Positions 18,824 to 28,084 of a DNA stretch of 64,000 bases are shown here, piece after piece. Position 1 is the stretch's first letter, and every line of letters starts with the position of its first letter. A model generated the notes under the pieces. The model had not been told where the DNA came from. It made no database searches and was given only the letters and a program-made list of their open reading frames with translations. This DNA comes from Gammaproteobacteria bacterium Ga0077554 (GTDB taxonomy: Bacteria; Pseudomonadota; Gammaproteobacteria; Ga0077554; Ga007554): the NCBI GenBank assembly GCA_001464585.1, contig LNFF01000012.1:1-64000 (forward strand), given 5' to 3'. A program made the position numbers and the translations under genes.

Positions 18824-18854
18824 ATTTTGGATGGGCAAGTTTTTCATCCAAAAA
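18824..18854. terminator. Hairpin between convergent genes
   Basis: ATTTTGGATG pairs with CATCCAAAAAT around a loop GGCAAGTTTTT. With A/T runs on both sides it can act as a terminator in both directions, for the beta-helix gene and the opposing glycosyltransferase gene. The rest of the 220-base gap looks empty. Confidence 0.6.
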
Positions 18855-19019
18855 TCGTCCGCGCGGCTGTTCGACAAAACTCAGCCGCGCGTTACCATTG
18901 CACCGCCAGTGTTCGCTCTTTCCCTGTGTTGATCACATATGGGACGGCGATACCCCTTATTCTGGTCAAAAACGGTAACCGGATATGTAAAGATACATCT
19001 TTGTTATTGATCTTCGCTC

Positions 19020-20120
19020 CTATGTCTCTTGGTCTCGCAAAACATTCAAAATCCCACGCGCGCAAAACTCCCAACTATATCTCTCCGCTATCTTGGCAAT
19101 TTCGAATTTATCCGGTATCGGTCCTGCTAATAGCTCGGCTATCTGTGCTGCAGCACTTTGCGGATCATCGGGTGACACATAGCAAGCTGCGCCACACGTC
19201 ACCTCCCGCAAAGAAGGAATATCACTACACAGGACGGGGGTGCCGTGTGACATTGCCTCAACAGGTGGGAAACCAAACCCCTCAATCCGCGACAAAAATA
19301 CAAAAAGCCGAGCATGCGCATAATATCCATGCAAATCGGCGTCCGACAGGCCACGCACCGCCTGCACCCCTGGAGCGCCGTGACTGTCAGACCCGCAAAG
19401 TACCAATGGTAGCGGATCTTGCACAAGCCCCCGATAATGTTGATACGCTTCAAGTACACCCACAGCGTTTTTATGGGGTAAACCCGAGGCGATAGCAAAG
19501 ATAAATGGCACGCTTAACGGAGGATTGCCTGGGGCTGTGGTCGGGATGCCGTTATGCACCACAGTCACACCCTCAATGCGCCCTAGGCGATTTCGTATAT
19601 CGGTGGCCGTGGCCTGGGAAATTGCTATAATCCGGTCTGCACCCAGGATGCTTTGCGTCAAGCCATGATTAACCACCAACTCCTCCACCCAACCAAAATA
19701 TCCTGGAAAATGCTCTGCATACCATAGCGGGATCAGATCATGAGTAACCACAACAGAGCGTGTACGCGGCGAAAAAAGGTGGAGGCCATTAGGCAGAAAG
19801 CCCTTAGGCGAAAAATAGACATCAGCCTGCTGTCGGCGAACTTCCACCGCCGCGCCAACGCGTAGCCACAACTGCCGAGCAAGCTTTCCCGGAGCTTCAT
19901 CACGAAATATTTTCATATCAACACGCGAATGTCTGATATCAAAATCAGGTGCGCAAGCACCATTACACGCCACCACAAACTCTACAGTCTCTTCAGAAAC
20001 TTCGACAAGAGCGCGCAGCAAATTCTTTGCATAGTTGTAGATACCGAGACTCTTACCTGCTCCGGGTGCAAGCTCGTACGCGTCAAAAAAGACTCTTAAC
20101 TGCCCGTTAAGTTTACTCAT
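19020..20120 (-). CDS. Glycosyltransferase family 4 (GT-B fold)
   Basis: This 366-residue cytoplasmic enzyme should add a sugar to the lipid-linked EPS unit. The GT-B pattern shows in the N-terminal lobe with GAGKSLGIYNYAKNLLRAL, in VVTHDLIPLWYAEHFP, and in the donor-binding lobe with IASGLPHKN and the conserved SRIEGFGFPPVEAMSHGTPV near residue 275. There VEAMSHGTPVLCSDIPSLREV is the usual nucleotide-sugar contact region. The donor and acceptor cannot be named. It is the last gene of the minus-strand EPS run, separated from the next upstream gene by a repeat-containing gap of about 500 bases. Confidence 0.88.
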   Translation of the reverse strand: MSKLNGQLRVFFDAYELAPGAGKSLGIYNYAKNLLRALVEVSEETVEFVVACNGACAPDFDIRHSRVDMKIFRDEAPGKLARQLWLRVGAAVEVRRQQADVYFSPKGFLPNGLHLFSPRTRSVVVTHDLIPLWYAEHFPGYFGWVEELVVNHGLTQSILGADRIIAISQATATDIRNRLGRIEGVTVVHNGIPTTAPGNPPLSVPFIFAIASGLPHKNAVGVLEAYQHYRGLVQDPLPLVLCGSDSHGAPGVQAVRGLSDADLHGYYAHARLFVFLSRIEGFGFPPVEAMSHGTPVLCSDIPSLREVTCGAACYVSPDDPQSAAAQIAELLAGPIPDKFEIAKIAERYSWEFCARGILNVLRDQET

Positions 20121-20504
20121 TAGGTCAGTAATTTAAACAACAGACATTGAGGAATGTTCTCTATAAAATACGGCTTTTCATATAAATCTGTTACCAAAAT
20201 CATCTTCTTGTGAGTAGCCATTGTTTTTACTGACAAATACCGACTCCTTTCCAACCAGAGAAAAAGTTGTGGGCATGGATCAGATCGGTTTAACGGAAGA
20301 TCAGTTCAGTCAGATAATACGCCGTACGGCGGGGACTCTGCTGTGTGGCCTCACTGTACCGGCCATATCCGCCATTACATGAATCAGCGCTGACGAAATA
20401 GGCGCAACTGTGTTTCATCTAGCTTAAGGTCAACATACCGGTATGCCTATCTGGCTAGTGGTGTTACCCAGCATATCCATTCCAGAATAAAAACCCCCAC
20501 TCAT

Positions 20505-20600
20505 TTCCGGGCACAGCGAGGAATCTTAAGCAAGATCACTCACTTCGTTCGGGATGACAATAAACGCAGCAAACTACGGGGGAATCAAACCCGAAGAGAT
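20505..20600. repeat. Dispersed repeat copy 4, direct partner of the copy at 36426
   Basis: From GGCACAGCGAGGAATCTTAA (20510) through TTCGTTCGGGATGACAATAA to CGCAGCAAACTACGGGG it matches 36426-36497 with about five differences, in the same orientation. It lies in the gap 20121-20615. The remainder of that gap has only a 35-codon open frame (20275-20382, MDQIGLTEDQFSQIIRR) that I do not recognise. Confidence 0.85.
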
Positions 20601-20615
20601 TAAAACTTTCGCAGC

Positions 20616-21758
20616 TTACGGTTCGTAATTTAGGAATTCAGCCAGCTTTCCAGCTATGCCCCCGGTTTCAAAACAGTCGAGGTAGCGCCTACGGGCTGCG
20701 ATACGCGCCTTCTCCATAATCACCTCGGAATCAAGCCAATCGATAATAGTGCGCGCGGCTGAATATGCATCATCCAGGGGGATAAATTGCCCCTCCTCAC
20801 CCTCTCTGAATACTTCAGGAATACCGCCCACAGCGGGTGCAAAAATAGGAAGGCCACGCGACAGCGCCTCAAGCAGGGTCAAAGGCATATTTTCCATTCG
20901 CGCCACATGCAGGCAGGCACGATGCGTAGGCATCAGCGCAGCTGCATGAGCAACAAATCCCTTAAAACGAACCTGCTTCTCAATACTTAACTCGTGTGCG
21001 CGCTTTTCCAGCATTGCGCGGTCGGGGCCATCACCCACCACGGTGAGGCTGAGGGTGCGTCCAAGCTGAGCGGCAGCCCATACTATTTCCAGGGCATAGT
21101 GTTGGTTCTTGCGATATTCCAGCGTACCAATGGTAATGAGGTCATTGCGTTCAGCCACAAAAACCGGCTCACCGGGATCAGCGAGAAAGTTAGGGATCAC
21201 CTGTGACCGTACCCGTCCAAGGGCAGGAATTCGCTGCTGGAGTTCGCGCCGCATGAAATCAGACACAAAGACCAGTGCGTCTACATCGGGCAACACTCTC
21301 TCTTCAAGCGCACGGATCGAGTGGAATAGCGCACCCTCTCGCGAGATTGCTCCCTTATCCGCCCACTCGTCGGCTTGCGAGATATTGAAGTGGGTCATCA
21401 TTATCACCCGCTGGTGTTTCGACACTCGCGCACTGAGTGCCGCTTGCGCAGAAAGGGGACATTGCGCATAGACCACGCATGCTATCCCCATTTGCAGGCG
21501 GCGTTTTAAGGCCTGGCATAAAAAATAGGCGTGCCAGTGCCGATACCACCACACACTCATCTCTGAATTAAACAGATTAACCAGTTTACGCATACCGAAT
21601 GCCGGGTATACTTGCCAAAGGGGCGCACTGTAAGGCGTGATCAGATCACAGTCCCGTCCTGTTTCGTGCAGGTACGCCATAAATGAACGAAAGTGAGTTT
21701 GAACACCTGTCTCACCCTCGGGTCGCATTATCGTCGCGATGAGTATTGGTTTAGACAT
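20616..21758 (-). CDS. Glycosyltransferase family 4 (GT-B fold)
   Basis: The 380-residue enzyme is predicted to transfer a sugar during EPS repeat-unit assembly on the cytoplasmic face. An N-terminal acceptor lobe (IMRPEGETGVQTHFRSF) is followed by VIPNFLADPGE, the donor lobe with TIGTLEYRKNQHYALE, and VVGDGPDRAMLEKRAHE. The family motif MPLTLLEALSRGLPIFAPAV then leads to GGIPEVFREGEEG. I start at ATG 21758, with GGAG seven bases upstream, rather than an upstream in-frame start that adds 13 residues. The specificity is unknown. Confidence 0.9.
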   Translation of the reverse strand: MSKPILIATIMRPEGETGVQTHFRSFMAYLHETGRDCDLITPYSAPLWQVYPAFGMRKLVNLFNSEMSVWWYRHWHAYFLCQALKRRLQMGIACVVYAQCPLSAQAALSARVSKHQRVIMMTHFNISQADEWADKGAISREGALFHSIRALEERVLPDVDALVFVSDFMRRELQQRIPALGRVRSQVIPNFLADPGEPVFVAERNDLITIGTLEYRKNQHYALEIVWAAAQLGRTLSLTVVGDGPDRAMLEKRAHELSIEKQVRFKGFVAHAAALMPTHRACLHVARMENMPLTLLEALSRGLPIFAPAVGGIPEVFREGEEGQFIPLDDAYSAARTIIDWLDSEVIMEKARIAARRRYLDCFETGGIAGKLAEFLNYEP

Positions 21759-21850
21759 GTGAGGACTCCATAACAGTAAACTGGGCTTGATTGTCATTGG
21801 GCGCCCTATAAATCATTGTTAATGTCATTCTCTTATTGCCTGGCAATCGC

Positions 21851-22966
21851 TTAAATACTACAAATCCCGTGCGCGGGACTGGCCTGTCTAATCGCATTCC
21901 TCAAGCCACGCGCTGCGTTCTCAAATGTGTACTCTGAGACACGTTCACGACTGCTTTGCGAAAAGCGGCTATAATGTGCCTCATTCGTAAGCAGATGGAC
22001 CGCAGCCTCCGCCCATTGCGCAACATCGAGTTTTCTGACGTAGCCATTATTTCCATCCAGCACGAGCTCCCCTGCCGCCCCCGCATGGGGTGAGACGATC
22101 ACCGGTAGTCCGGCCGCACACGCCTCATTGGCGACCACTCCCCAAGGATCCCATTCAGACGGGAAGAGAAAAATGCGGGCATCTGCGTATCGAGACGGAA
22201 GCTCGGCTTGCGTGACGTATCCATGAAAGCGGGTATCGACGAAATCCGAAATCTGGGCAGCGTAATCGCGCATCTCGGGCTCCATCACGCCATTACCAAC
22301 AAGATCGATTGAGGTCCGCCGTCCCAGAAGAATGGCCACTTCTCGCGCCACCTGCATTGCAAACAGCGGTCGCTTATGCGGCACAAAGCGCCCACAAAAA
22401 ATGAAGTCTACTGGCATTGCTGATCTCGGCAGGGAAAAACGGTTGTTCTCTGCGCATAACACAGACTTGTGAACCCGATCCTCAGGCATGCCATATTGTC
22501 TGTACAAATCGCGGGAACCTTCACAAGCACCGACAAACGAAGCGCTACGCGCAAACACTCTGCGGCGCACAAAGCGATGCAGCCATGATAGAGATTTCTC
22601 CGACTGCGCAGTGCCGTCGGTCATCGCCACATGCGGCACCCCGTGCGTGACGGCCCAGGCAAAAGCATAAAGGTAGGTGGGGATGAAACCGGTTGTGATG
22701 ACAACATCCGGGCGCAGTCGGTTTAGCAAGAACCATATACCCAAATTGCTATGCATAAAGCGTCGTTCCATTGCCCAGTAACGACCAGTCAAGAAGTGGG
22801 GCGTAAATCCAAACGCTGCCGAGTCAAGCGAGGCATCTATGTGCGGCTGCGTGCAGTAAATAACGTCGAGATGGATATCCCCAGCTTCTGCGACACGGCC
22901 CCATCCAGGGACGCGATAAGGCGCAGGGGTATTAGTTACAATGACCGCATTGATTACACCATTCAA
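21851..22966 (-). CDS. Glycosyltransferase family 4 (GT-B fold)
   Basis: The 371-residue GT-B enzyme starts with INAVIVTNTPAPYRVPGWGR, a pattern common in EPS glycosyltransferases. The donor lobe has DFIFCGRFVPHKRPLFAMQV, then DLVGNGVMEPEMRDYAA and FLFPSEWDPWGVVANEACAA, leading to GLPVIVSPHAGAAGELV. It appears to start at TTG, with AGGA nine bases upstream; no ATG or GTG fits. The 250 bases before it (22967-23216) hold nothing I can name. The enzyme is probably part of the EPS assembly set, with unknown donor. Confidence 0.87.
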   Translation of the reverse strand: MNGVINAVIVTNTPAPYRVPGWGRVAEAGDIHLDVIYCTQPHIDASLDSAAFGFTPHFLTGRYWAMERRFMHSNLGIWFLLNRLRPDVVITTGFIPTYLYAFAWAVTHGVPHVAMTDGTAQSEKSLSWLHRFVRRRVFARSASFVGACEGSRDLYRQYGMPEDRVHKSVLCAENNRFSLPRSAMPVDFIFCGRFVPHKRPLFAMQVAREVAILLGRRTSIDLVGNGVMEPEMRDYAAQISDFVDTRFHGYVTQAELPSRYADARIFLFPSEWDPWGVVANEACAAGLPVIVSPHAGAAGELVLDGNNGYVRKLDVAQWAEAAVHLLTNEAHYSRFSQSSRERVSEYTFENAARGLRNAIRQASPAHGICSI

Positions 22967-23216
22967 CCGTGCTGTTCCTCTTAAAAAAACCTAAACACAC
23001 TTCACTCGCAGATTTCCTCAACGAAAAAGTCCCGCTCTTTTCTAGCCCGGCTCGGCCGGAATGCACACTATTGGCCAGTATGCTTGTCCACGCTCCCCGC
23101 TATAAGAATCATGAGTTTACCAATACGGATCCGTTGCGTCACAGCCCAATTGAACAGCCGCGATGAATAGCCACCTATGATAGTGTCGTTACACATCATA
23201 TGCAGTAGAGAAGGGA

Positions 23217-24440
23217 TCAATTAAGAAAAGCGAATGGCTTGAATATGTGTGCGACAACTCCTCCCCCATACGAAAAGGGAGAGACGCGTATCCTCATTTC
23301 AACATATACAATAGCCATCAACAACATCGGCACTGCCCAGAGCATCCCATAACGTAGCCGTAGCAATGCACAAACGATGACACCCACCATCAGCGTCCTG
23401 AATAATTCGACATAAAAATACATTCTGAGGAAAGGCGTAGGAGCTAACGACACGCCTATTAAAAATCCCGAGTATACGATCGCCACTGCCGCGAGAATAT
23501 CCAGGAAATGTTTGGGCTCCTCTAAACGCGAACGGACAAACATAAAAACCAATAAAATGCTGATGTCCATCACGATGACTATTAAGCTTATTTCGCCAAC
23601 TGATTCCCCGCTTTGATAATAATCGAACCCAGGCCCCACTAGCAAATATGCCAGCCCAACCGCAAGGAATACGCATGAAAGCAAAGCCACTCTACCCCAT
23701 GCCAGCCGCCCTCGGCTGATGGCAAACCAATACGTGGCGATGATGACTGTAAAGGGAACCAAAGCTGAATTATGTGAAAAAACACCCAGCACCGCAACCA
23801 ATATTCCTATAACGCGCGCCTCAAAGTAAAAAAGTACAAAGCCAAGCACAACCAATGCACCTGCAATCTCCTGCCGCACCAGTTGCGTAGTGAGTGTAAA
23901 TGTGACCCCGACCATTAATGCGATGAGGGTAGCGATACCTACATGCATGGGCACTTTCGCTATTTTGGTCGAGATCAAACCCACTGAAACACCCAAGGGA
24001 ATATATATCAATGCTGAAACGCCCCATGCAAGAGCCGACACGTTGCCATCGGACAACCTTGAAATGACAAAGGAGGTAAGATAATAGGTGGGTTCGGTGG
24101 TTTTGATGGTGAATGGCCCAATGCGCTGGCCCCAGTATTGGCTGAAATCCAAGTGCTGCAACAAAATAAAATGCTGTGTATACCAGGCCCAGTCACCGGA
24201 TATTCCCTTCATCGAGTTCATCCATCCGAAGATACCTAGCACGACAGCAATTGCAGAACCGGTCGCGACAGCGCTGGATCTAAATGAAAAGCCAATAAAC
24301 AAAACGACACTGACTACCGTGAGTATCGGAAATACGATCGCGACCGGAACCATCAGCAGACAAACTGCTATCCATCCAACCAGACGCATCGCGTCCCGTA
24401 GCCGACGGGGCTGATTTGGATAGAAACTTACAGATGCCAT
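23217..24440 (-). CDS. EpsG-family polytopic membrane protein, probable EPS polymerase
   Basis: The 407-residue protein has about ten hydrophobic segments. Between the second and third is a loop with GDWAWYTQHFILLQHLDFSQ and RIGPFTIKTTEPTYYLTSF, the pattern of the EpsG family, thought to polymerise repeat units in Wzy-dependent pathways. It is the only polymerase candidate in the locus, which supports this role. ATG 24440 has AAGGA at seven bases. Its name should not be confused with the tyrosine kinase also called EpsG at 39555. No O-antigen ligase was seen. Confidence 0.78.
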   Translation of the reverse strand: MASVSFYPNQPRRLRDAMRLVGWIAVCLLMVPVAIVFPILTVVSVVLFIGFSFRSSAVATGSAIAVVLGIFGWMNSMKGISGDWAWYTQHFILLQHLDFSQYWGQRIGPFTIKTTEPTYYLTSFVISRLSDGNVSALAWGVSALIYIPLGVSVGLISTKIAKVPMHVGIATLIALMVGVTFTLTTQLVRQEIAGALVVLGFVLFYFEARVIGILVAVLGVFSHNSALVPFTVIIATYWFAISRGRLAWGRVALLSCVFLAVGLAYLLVGPGFDYYQSGESVGEISLIVIVMDISILLVFMFVRSRLEEPKHFLDILAAVAIVYSGFLIGVSLAPTPFLRMYFYVELFRTLMVGVIVCALLRLRYGMLWAVPMLLMAIVYVEMRIRVSPFSYGGGVVAHIFKPFAFLN

Positions 24441-24510
24441 CACAATATCCTTTTTCGTTGAACCGCGGTCATAGACTGATTAACTCCAATCCCGTTAAAA
24501 ACAACATCTG

Positions 24511-24572
24511 CCATTCCGAACGAATATGAGGAATCTTGAGATCCCTCGCTGCGTCCGGAATGACAGGCGGAC
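24511..24572. repeat. Dispersed repeat copy 5
   Basis: CATTCCGAACGAATATGAGG, then AATCTTGAGATCCCTCGCTG and TCCGGAATGACAGG form a compact palindromic copy of the family, between the beta-helix gene and the EpsG-type polymerase gene (gap 24441-24618). Confidence 0.75.
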
Positions 24573-24618
24573 AGTATCCGTAAAAGATAGGGGTATTTTT
24601 AACGCAAATTGGCATAAG

Positions 24619-26595
24619 TTAATCCACTACCTTCATGGCCTCGGCCGGCCGAAGCACCCTACCCTTACCGCGCAACACCGTTAGCAACTCCGGAATCGCG
24701 CTTACTTTTGCTCCATCGATGAGCACTTTTTCCGTATTGTTCACGATAACGGATTTCGTTACTGAAATGCCATTTTCACCGGGCCGTATGATGTAAGGAA
24801 GATCGCAATTCATAAAAAGGTTGCGATCTACGACATTATTTTTTGGGGCACCTGGGTCATCTTCAAGCAACTTTGCCAAGCCGGGATAGCGTGAAGTATA
24901 GAGTGGTGACGAAGCGCCAACCTCTCTCATCTTATTTACGTAGTCTTGATTCGCCTGGGGATCGTGTTTAGCAAGCCCAATGCCTCTAGCGTCAAGATAT
25001 ACTCCGTTACTGCAGTTGGCGAAGATGTTGTCCGATACGGTATTATCCCTGCCACCACCGATAAAAACACCCCGTCCAGCGTTTGCGATCAAATTGCTCC
25101 TCACGATAATTCCACTGGCTTGATCGTCCAGATAAATTGCATGGGCACCGTAATGCAGGCCTGCGGACCCAATGTTACGGATCAGATTTTTCTCGATAAC
25201 CGTGCCGCGCTCTGTCCAGTCGCGACCCGTATAGATCGCTCCAGCGTCATCAGTTTCCTCAACGAAGTTTTCAATAAGATTTCGACGAATCTGGTGATCA
25301 TTGCCGTGAAAAATGATTGCTGAATGCGGCCCCCCTCTCAAGACGGAATCCTCCACGATATTTCCAACGCCCCCTAAGCCTACTGCGGGAGTGTAGGTTT
25401 TTTGCAGGCGGCCTACTTGCGTAATCACGCATTGCCGAACCACCAACAAACCCGGCTGTAATGTTTTCCGGTCACCACCAACCAGGTTTATTCCAGTAGC
25501 ACCGGTATTGTTGATCTCTACACCCTCAATCAATGAATTCACACCAAATACTGAAATTCCATGTGTACCAACATTCCTCACAATGAGATTCCGCAATATC
25601 ACATTGTCAACATTCTCAAGCAAAATCCCCTGGTCGCGAAAGGCCTCAAACCCGAGATCACGTACCTCTACATTTACTCCCCCTTTTAATACTAAACCGT
25701 TTACTACCTGCGACACCTGCACTTCATTAACCTGTATTGGGTTAGGTGGAAGGAAATATACTAGACCAGAACTCTGGTCAATATGCCATTCACCCGGCAC
25801 ATCAATGTCTATCAGGGCATTTTCAAAAAACACCCTGCGATCCGCAGCCACACCAAATGTAGGTTGCGTGCCAGTGAAACTGATTCTTCCTGCAGAATCA
25901 ATCCCCCTGACTGGCAGCTTCTCGTCGGCCCAGTCATGCATGAAATAGCCACCTACCCGCAAATCCTGTTCGCTTTGGTAGATAGCCACATCTCTGCCTT
26001 TGACTTTAAAAACAGCAGCGCCAGCAATTGTTTCAACGCTCCCCGTCCTGGCATAACCGGCATTGGGCCATCGGGCAATTGGCATCCGGGCGCCGCGGTA
26101 AAACAATTCCAGTTCAGGCATATCAGCCCGGCCGAATCTCTTATCGGAAAACTTAGGCACTTCTAAAATTCCAGCCTCCCTGAGACTAGCCACTACCAAG
26201 TTCGGCGGTAGATTTTTTTTCTTCAGAAGTGCCGCTGGAACAGGATTGAAGCGTAAAGGGCGGGCACCCGAGAACAATGTCTGGGTAGCACCTGCCCCCG
26301 CCAGAACAAGTTTGTGGCGGCCACTGCCTGTAACTAGACGGTCTATTGTGAAAGGCGTTACAGGCCGGTAGACACCCGGTTTGAACTTCACCAGCACGTC
26401 ATCGCGTAAATTTCCCAATTCATCATGCAGCGATGGACTATGGAGCCAGGCATCAAGAGCAGCGAAGCGGATACATCCTTCAGAGACCGGAGTCTGATCA
26501 TCGGGTACGACACACGTCGAAATCGTGGCCAGCGAACTTTGTGGATAGGCCAAGAGGCTCGCCATACAAATAAGAAATCGATTGAAAATTTTCAT
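24619..26595 (-). CDS. Secreted right-handed parallel beta-helix protein
   Basis: The 658-residue exported protein has the signal peptide MKIFNRFLICMASLLAYPQS. A domain of about 270 residues with jelly-roll-like strands (SGARPLRFNPVPAALLKKK...) precedes the helix. The beta-helix spans roughly 310-600 with rungs such as VILRNLIVRNVGTHGISVFG and IIVRSNLIANAGRGVFIGGG. The architecture resembles polysaccharide lyase or epimerase-like proteins encoded in many EPS operons, where they may trim or edit the polymer in the periplasm. The start is uncertain, since no strong ribosome-binding site is visible; an upstream in-frame ATG at 26622 would add nine residues before the signal peptide. It shares a fold with the protein at 15657 but lacks its CBM and calcium domains. 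Confidence 0.83.
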   Translation of the reverse strand: MKIFNRFLICMASLLAYPQSSLATISTCVVPDDQTPVSEGCIRFAALDAWLHSPSLHDELGNLRDDVLVKFKPGVYRPVTPFTIDRLVTGSGRHKLVLAGAGATQTLFSGARPLRFNPVPAALLKKKNLPPNLVVASLREAGILEVPKFSDKRFGRADMPELELFYRGARMPIARWPNAGYARTGSVETIAGAAVFKVKGRDVAIYQSEQDLRVGGYFMHDWADEKLPVRGIDSAGRISFTGTQPTFGVAADRRVFFENALIDIDVPGEWHIDQSSGLVYFLPPNPIQVNEVQVSQVVNGLVLKGGVNVEVRDLGFEAFRDQGILLENVDNVILRNLIVRNVGTHGISVFGVNSLIEGVEINNTGATGINLVGGDRKTLQPGLLVVRQCVITQVGRLQKTYTPAVGLGGVGNIVEDSVLRGGPHSAIIFHGNDHQIRRNLIENFVEETDDAGAIYTGRDWTERGTVIEKNLIRNIGSAGLHYGAHAIYLDDQASGIIVRSNLIANAGRGVFIGGGRDNTVSDNIFANCSNGVYLDARGIGLAKHDPQANQDYVNKMREVGASSPLYTSRYPGLAKLLEDDPGAPKNNVVDRNLFMNCDLPYIIRPGENGISVTKSVIVNNTEKVLIDGAKVSAIPELLTVLRGKGRVLRPAEAMKVVD

Positions 26596-26762
26596 ATTCA
26601 GCACTATCTCAAACCAATACATTCACGATCGGTAACTTGCCGTGAATACACGGCCCGTTTTCAACCCATGCACCACTTCCACACGCGGTTACCCCATAAT
26701 ATCCTGACTTGCCAGCCTCGGATGCCTCACAGCACCATACAGCTCGCGAGGATCCAAAAATT

Positions 26763-27788
26763 TCAACCCACATAGTGACCTGACTGCCCACCGCGCTTGG
26801 CTCTCACTGCGGGCCACCACGCAGTCATTTTGCCCAATCCACCCGCCACGCGCTGCGCCTGACGAACTGCCGCTCCACGGGATATCAGAAAGGTAGGTAA
26901 CAGTGCACCCGCTGCAATCAGCGCAAATATTGCGCCTCGCAAGGCCATAGGTAGCCAAACTGCCCGATTGGATTCGGCGCGGATACGTACCCAGGTTTGC
27001 CCGCCTTTGAAAGAACGCCGCAAAATCCAAGCCAAACGCAAGCGCGAAGGTGGTATATCCTCAAAAACTACTGCCTCATCACACCATATCAACTTTGCCC
27101 CGGCTCGTTCGGCTCGGGCAAAAAACAGCGTATCCTCTCCACCAGTTATTGCAAACCTGCTGTCAAAACTACCGCCCGCAAGCGTCACTATCCTGTGGCT
27201 CAACAATACATTCGCGGTATAACAATTTTCCCAACCAATTTCACTTCCTGTCGGGTGGTGAGAATTTTTATGCGCACCACAGTCAGACATCCATGCAGGA
27301 GGCATTGTCTCATAGCGCGAAATCACGGATCCGAATACGGCATCGGCCCCAGTATTTCTCTGCGTCTCAAGTAACGCTGCCAACCAGTTGGGTTCCGGAA
27401 CCTCGTCGTCGTCAATGAACGCTATAAAGTCGGCATTGGCCTCAGCCAGACAGCGATTGCGCGCATGCGACACCCCTGGCCGGGGTTCAATCACATAACG
27501 CAATGACCAGCCTGGAGGCGGTAGGTTTCGCTCCACGATGGGTCCGGCGGATCCTGCTGGATCATTGTCTACCACGAGCACTGTGACATCCATCGAAAGG
27601 ATTCCCGTCTGTTTCCATAAGCCATCCAAGGCGCGCTGGAGTCCTTCCTGGCGGTGAAAGGTGCATATTGCAATAGCCACATGCGGTTTACAGCCAGCCA
27701 TACGGGATACTGGCGCGGCATCGACAATGGACGATGGGGCTGTAAGTTTACTCACCCGGTCGCGTTGTTTTGAGGATAGAGGGTTCAT
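26763..27788 (-). CDS. Glycosyltransferase family 2 (GT-A fold)
   Basis: The 341-residue inverting GT-A enzyme carries IAICTFHRQEGLQRALDGL at its start, the VLVVDNDPAGSA turn, and the metal-binding IDDDEVP near residue 127. It continues with ITGGEDTLFFARAERAG and a C-terminal hydrophobic stretch (ALRGAIFALIAAGALLP), suggesting membrane association. Its ATG overlaps the stop of the preceding truncated gene by ATGA, so translation is coupled. It is probably an EPS unit glycosyltransferase; donor unknown. Confidence 0.9.
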   Translation of the reverse strand: MNPLSSKQRDRVSKLTAPSSIVDAAPVSRMAGCKPHVAIAICTFHRQEGLQRALDGLWKQTGILSMDVTVLVVDNDPAGSAGPIVERNLPPPGWSLRYVIEPRPGVSHARNRCLAEANADFIAFIDDDEVPEPNWLAALLETQRNTGADAVFGSVISRYETMPPAWMSDCGAHKNSHHPTGSEIGWENCYTANVLLSHRIVTLAGGSFDSRFAITGGEDTLFFARAERAGAKLIWCDEAVVFEDIPPSRLRLAWILRRSFKGGQTWVRIRAESNRAVWLPMALRGAIFALIAAGALLPTFLISRGAAVRQAQRVAGGLGKMTAWWPAVRAKRGGQSGHYVG

Positions 27789-28084
27789 ATGTGTGCCTCT
27801 AAAAGGGCGCCTTTAGGTGGATGCATAATCCAATTATATACACAACAACGGATACGGCTATCTCCGTAAATGATCAAATTGACGGCTTTTGCGAAGATCG
27901 ATCTGCGTGAATCCTGGCTGCCACGCAAATTATTCATCTGAATCCCGGGATCAAGCTCCTTTGCCAAAGTACGATCCGAAGAGATCAACTCGACACGAAT
28001 TCCATTCTCAGCAACTCCATTGGCAAAGCCTTTTTCGTAGCTTGGCTGGAAACCGTGGGATATCAACAAGACTTTCAAAGCCAT
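27785..28084 (-). CDS. Truncated glycosyltransferase, N-terminal piece only
   Basis: The 99-residue frame starts MALKVLLISHGFQPSYEKGF, a GT-B glycosyltransferase N-terminus, and continues with FANGVAENGIRVELISSDR. It ends after MHPPKGALLEAHI, where a normal family member would run for another 250-300 residues, and it lacks the whole donor-binding lobe. Even so, it overlaps its neighbours by a 10-base start overlap upstream and an ATGA downstream, so the short frame is cleanly coupled. It is either the scar of an in-frame internal deletion or a small protein kept for coupling. It is unlikely to be an active enzyme. Confidence 0.7.
   Translation of the reverse strand: MALKVLLISHGFQPSYEKGFANGVAENGIRVELISSDRTLAKELDPGIQMNNLRGSQDSRRSIFAKAVNLIIYGDSRIRCCVYNWIMHPPKGALLEAHI

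Noticed and set aside
18827-19495. A 222-residue plus-strand open frame after the beta-helix gene
   Set aside because: It is mostly antisense to the GT4 gene at 19020 and has no signal or motif.
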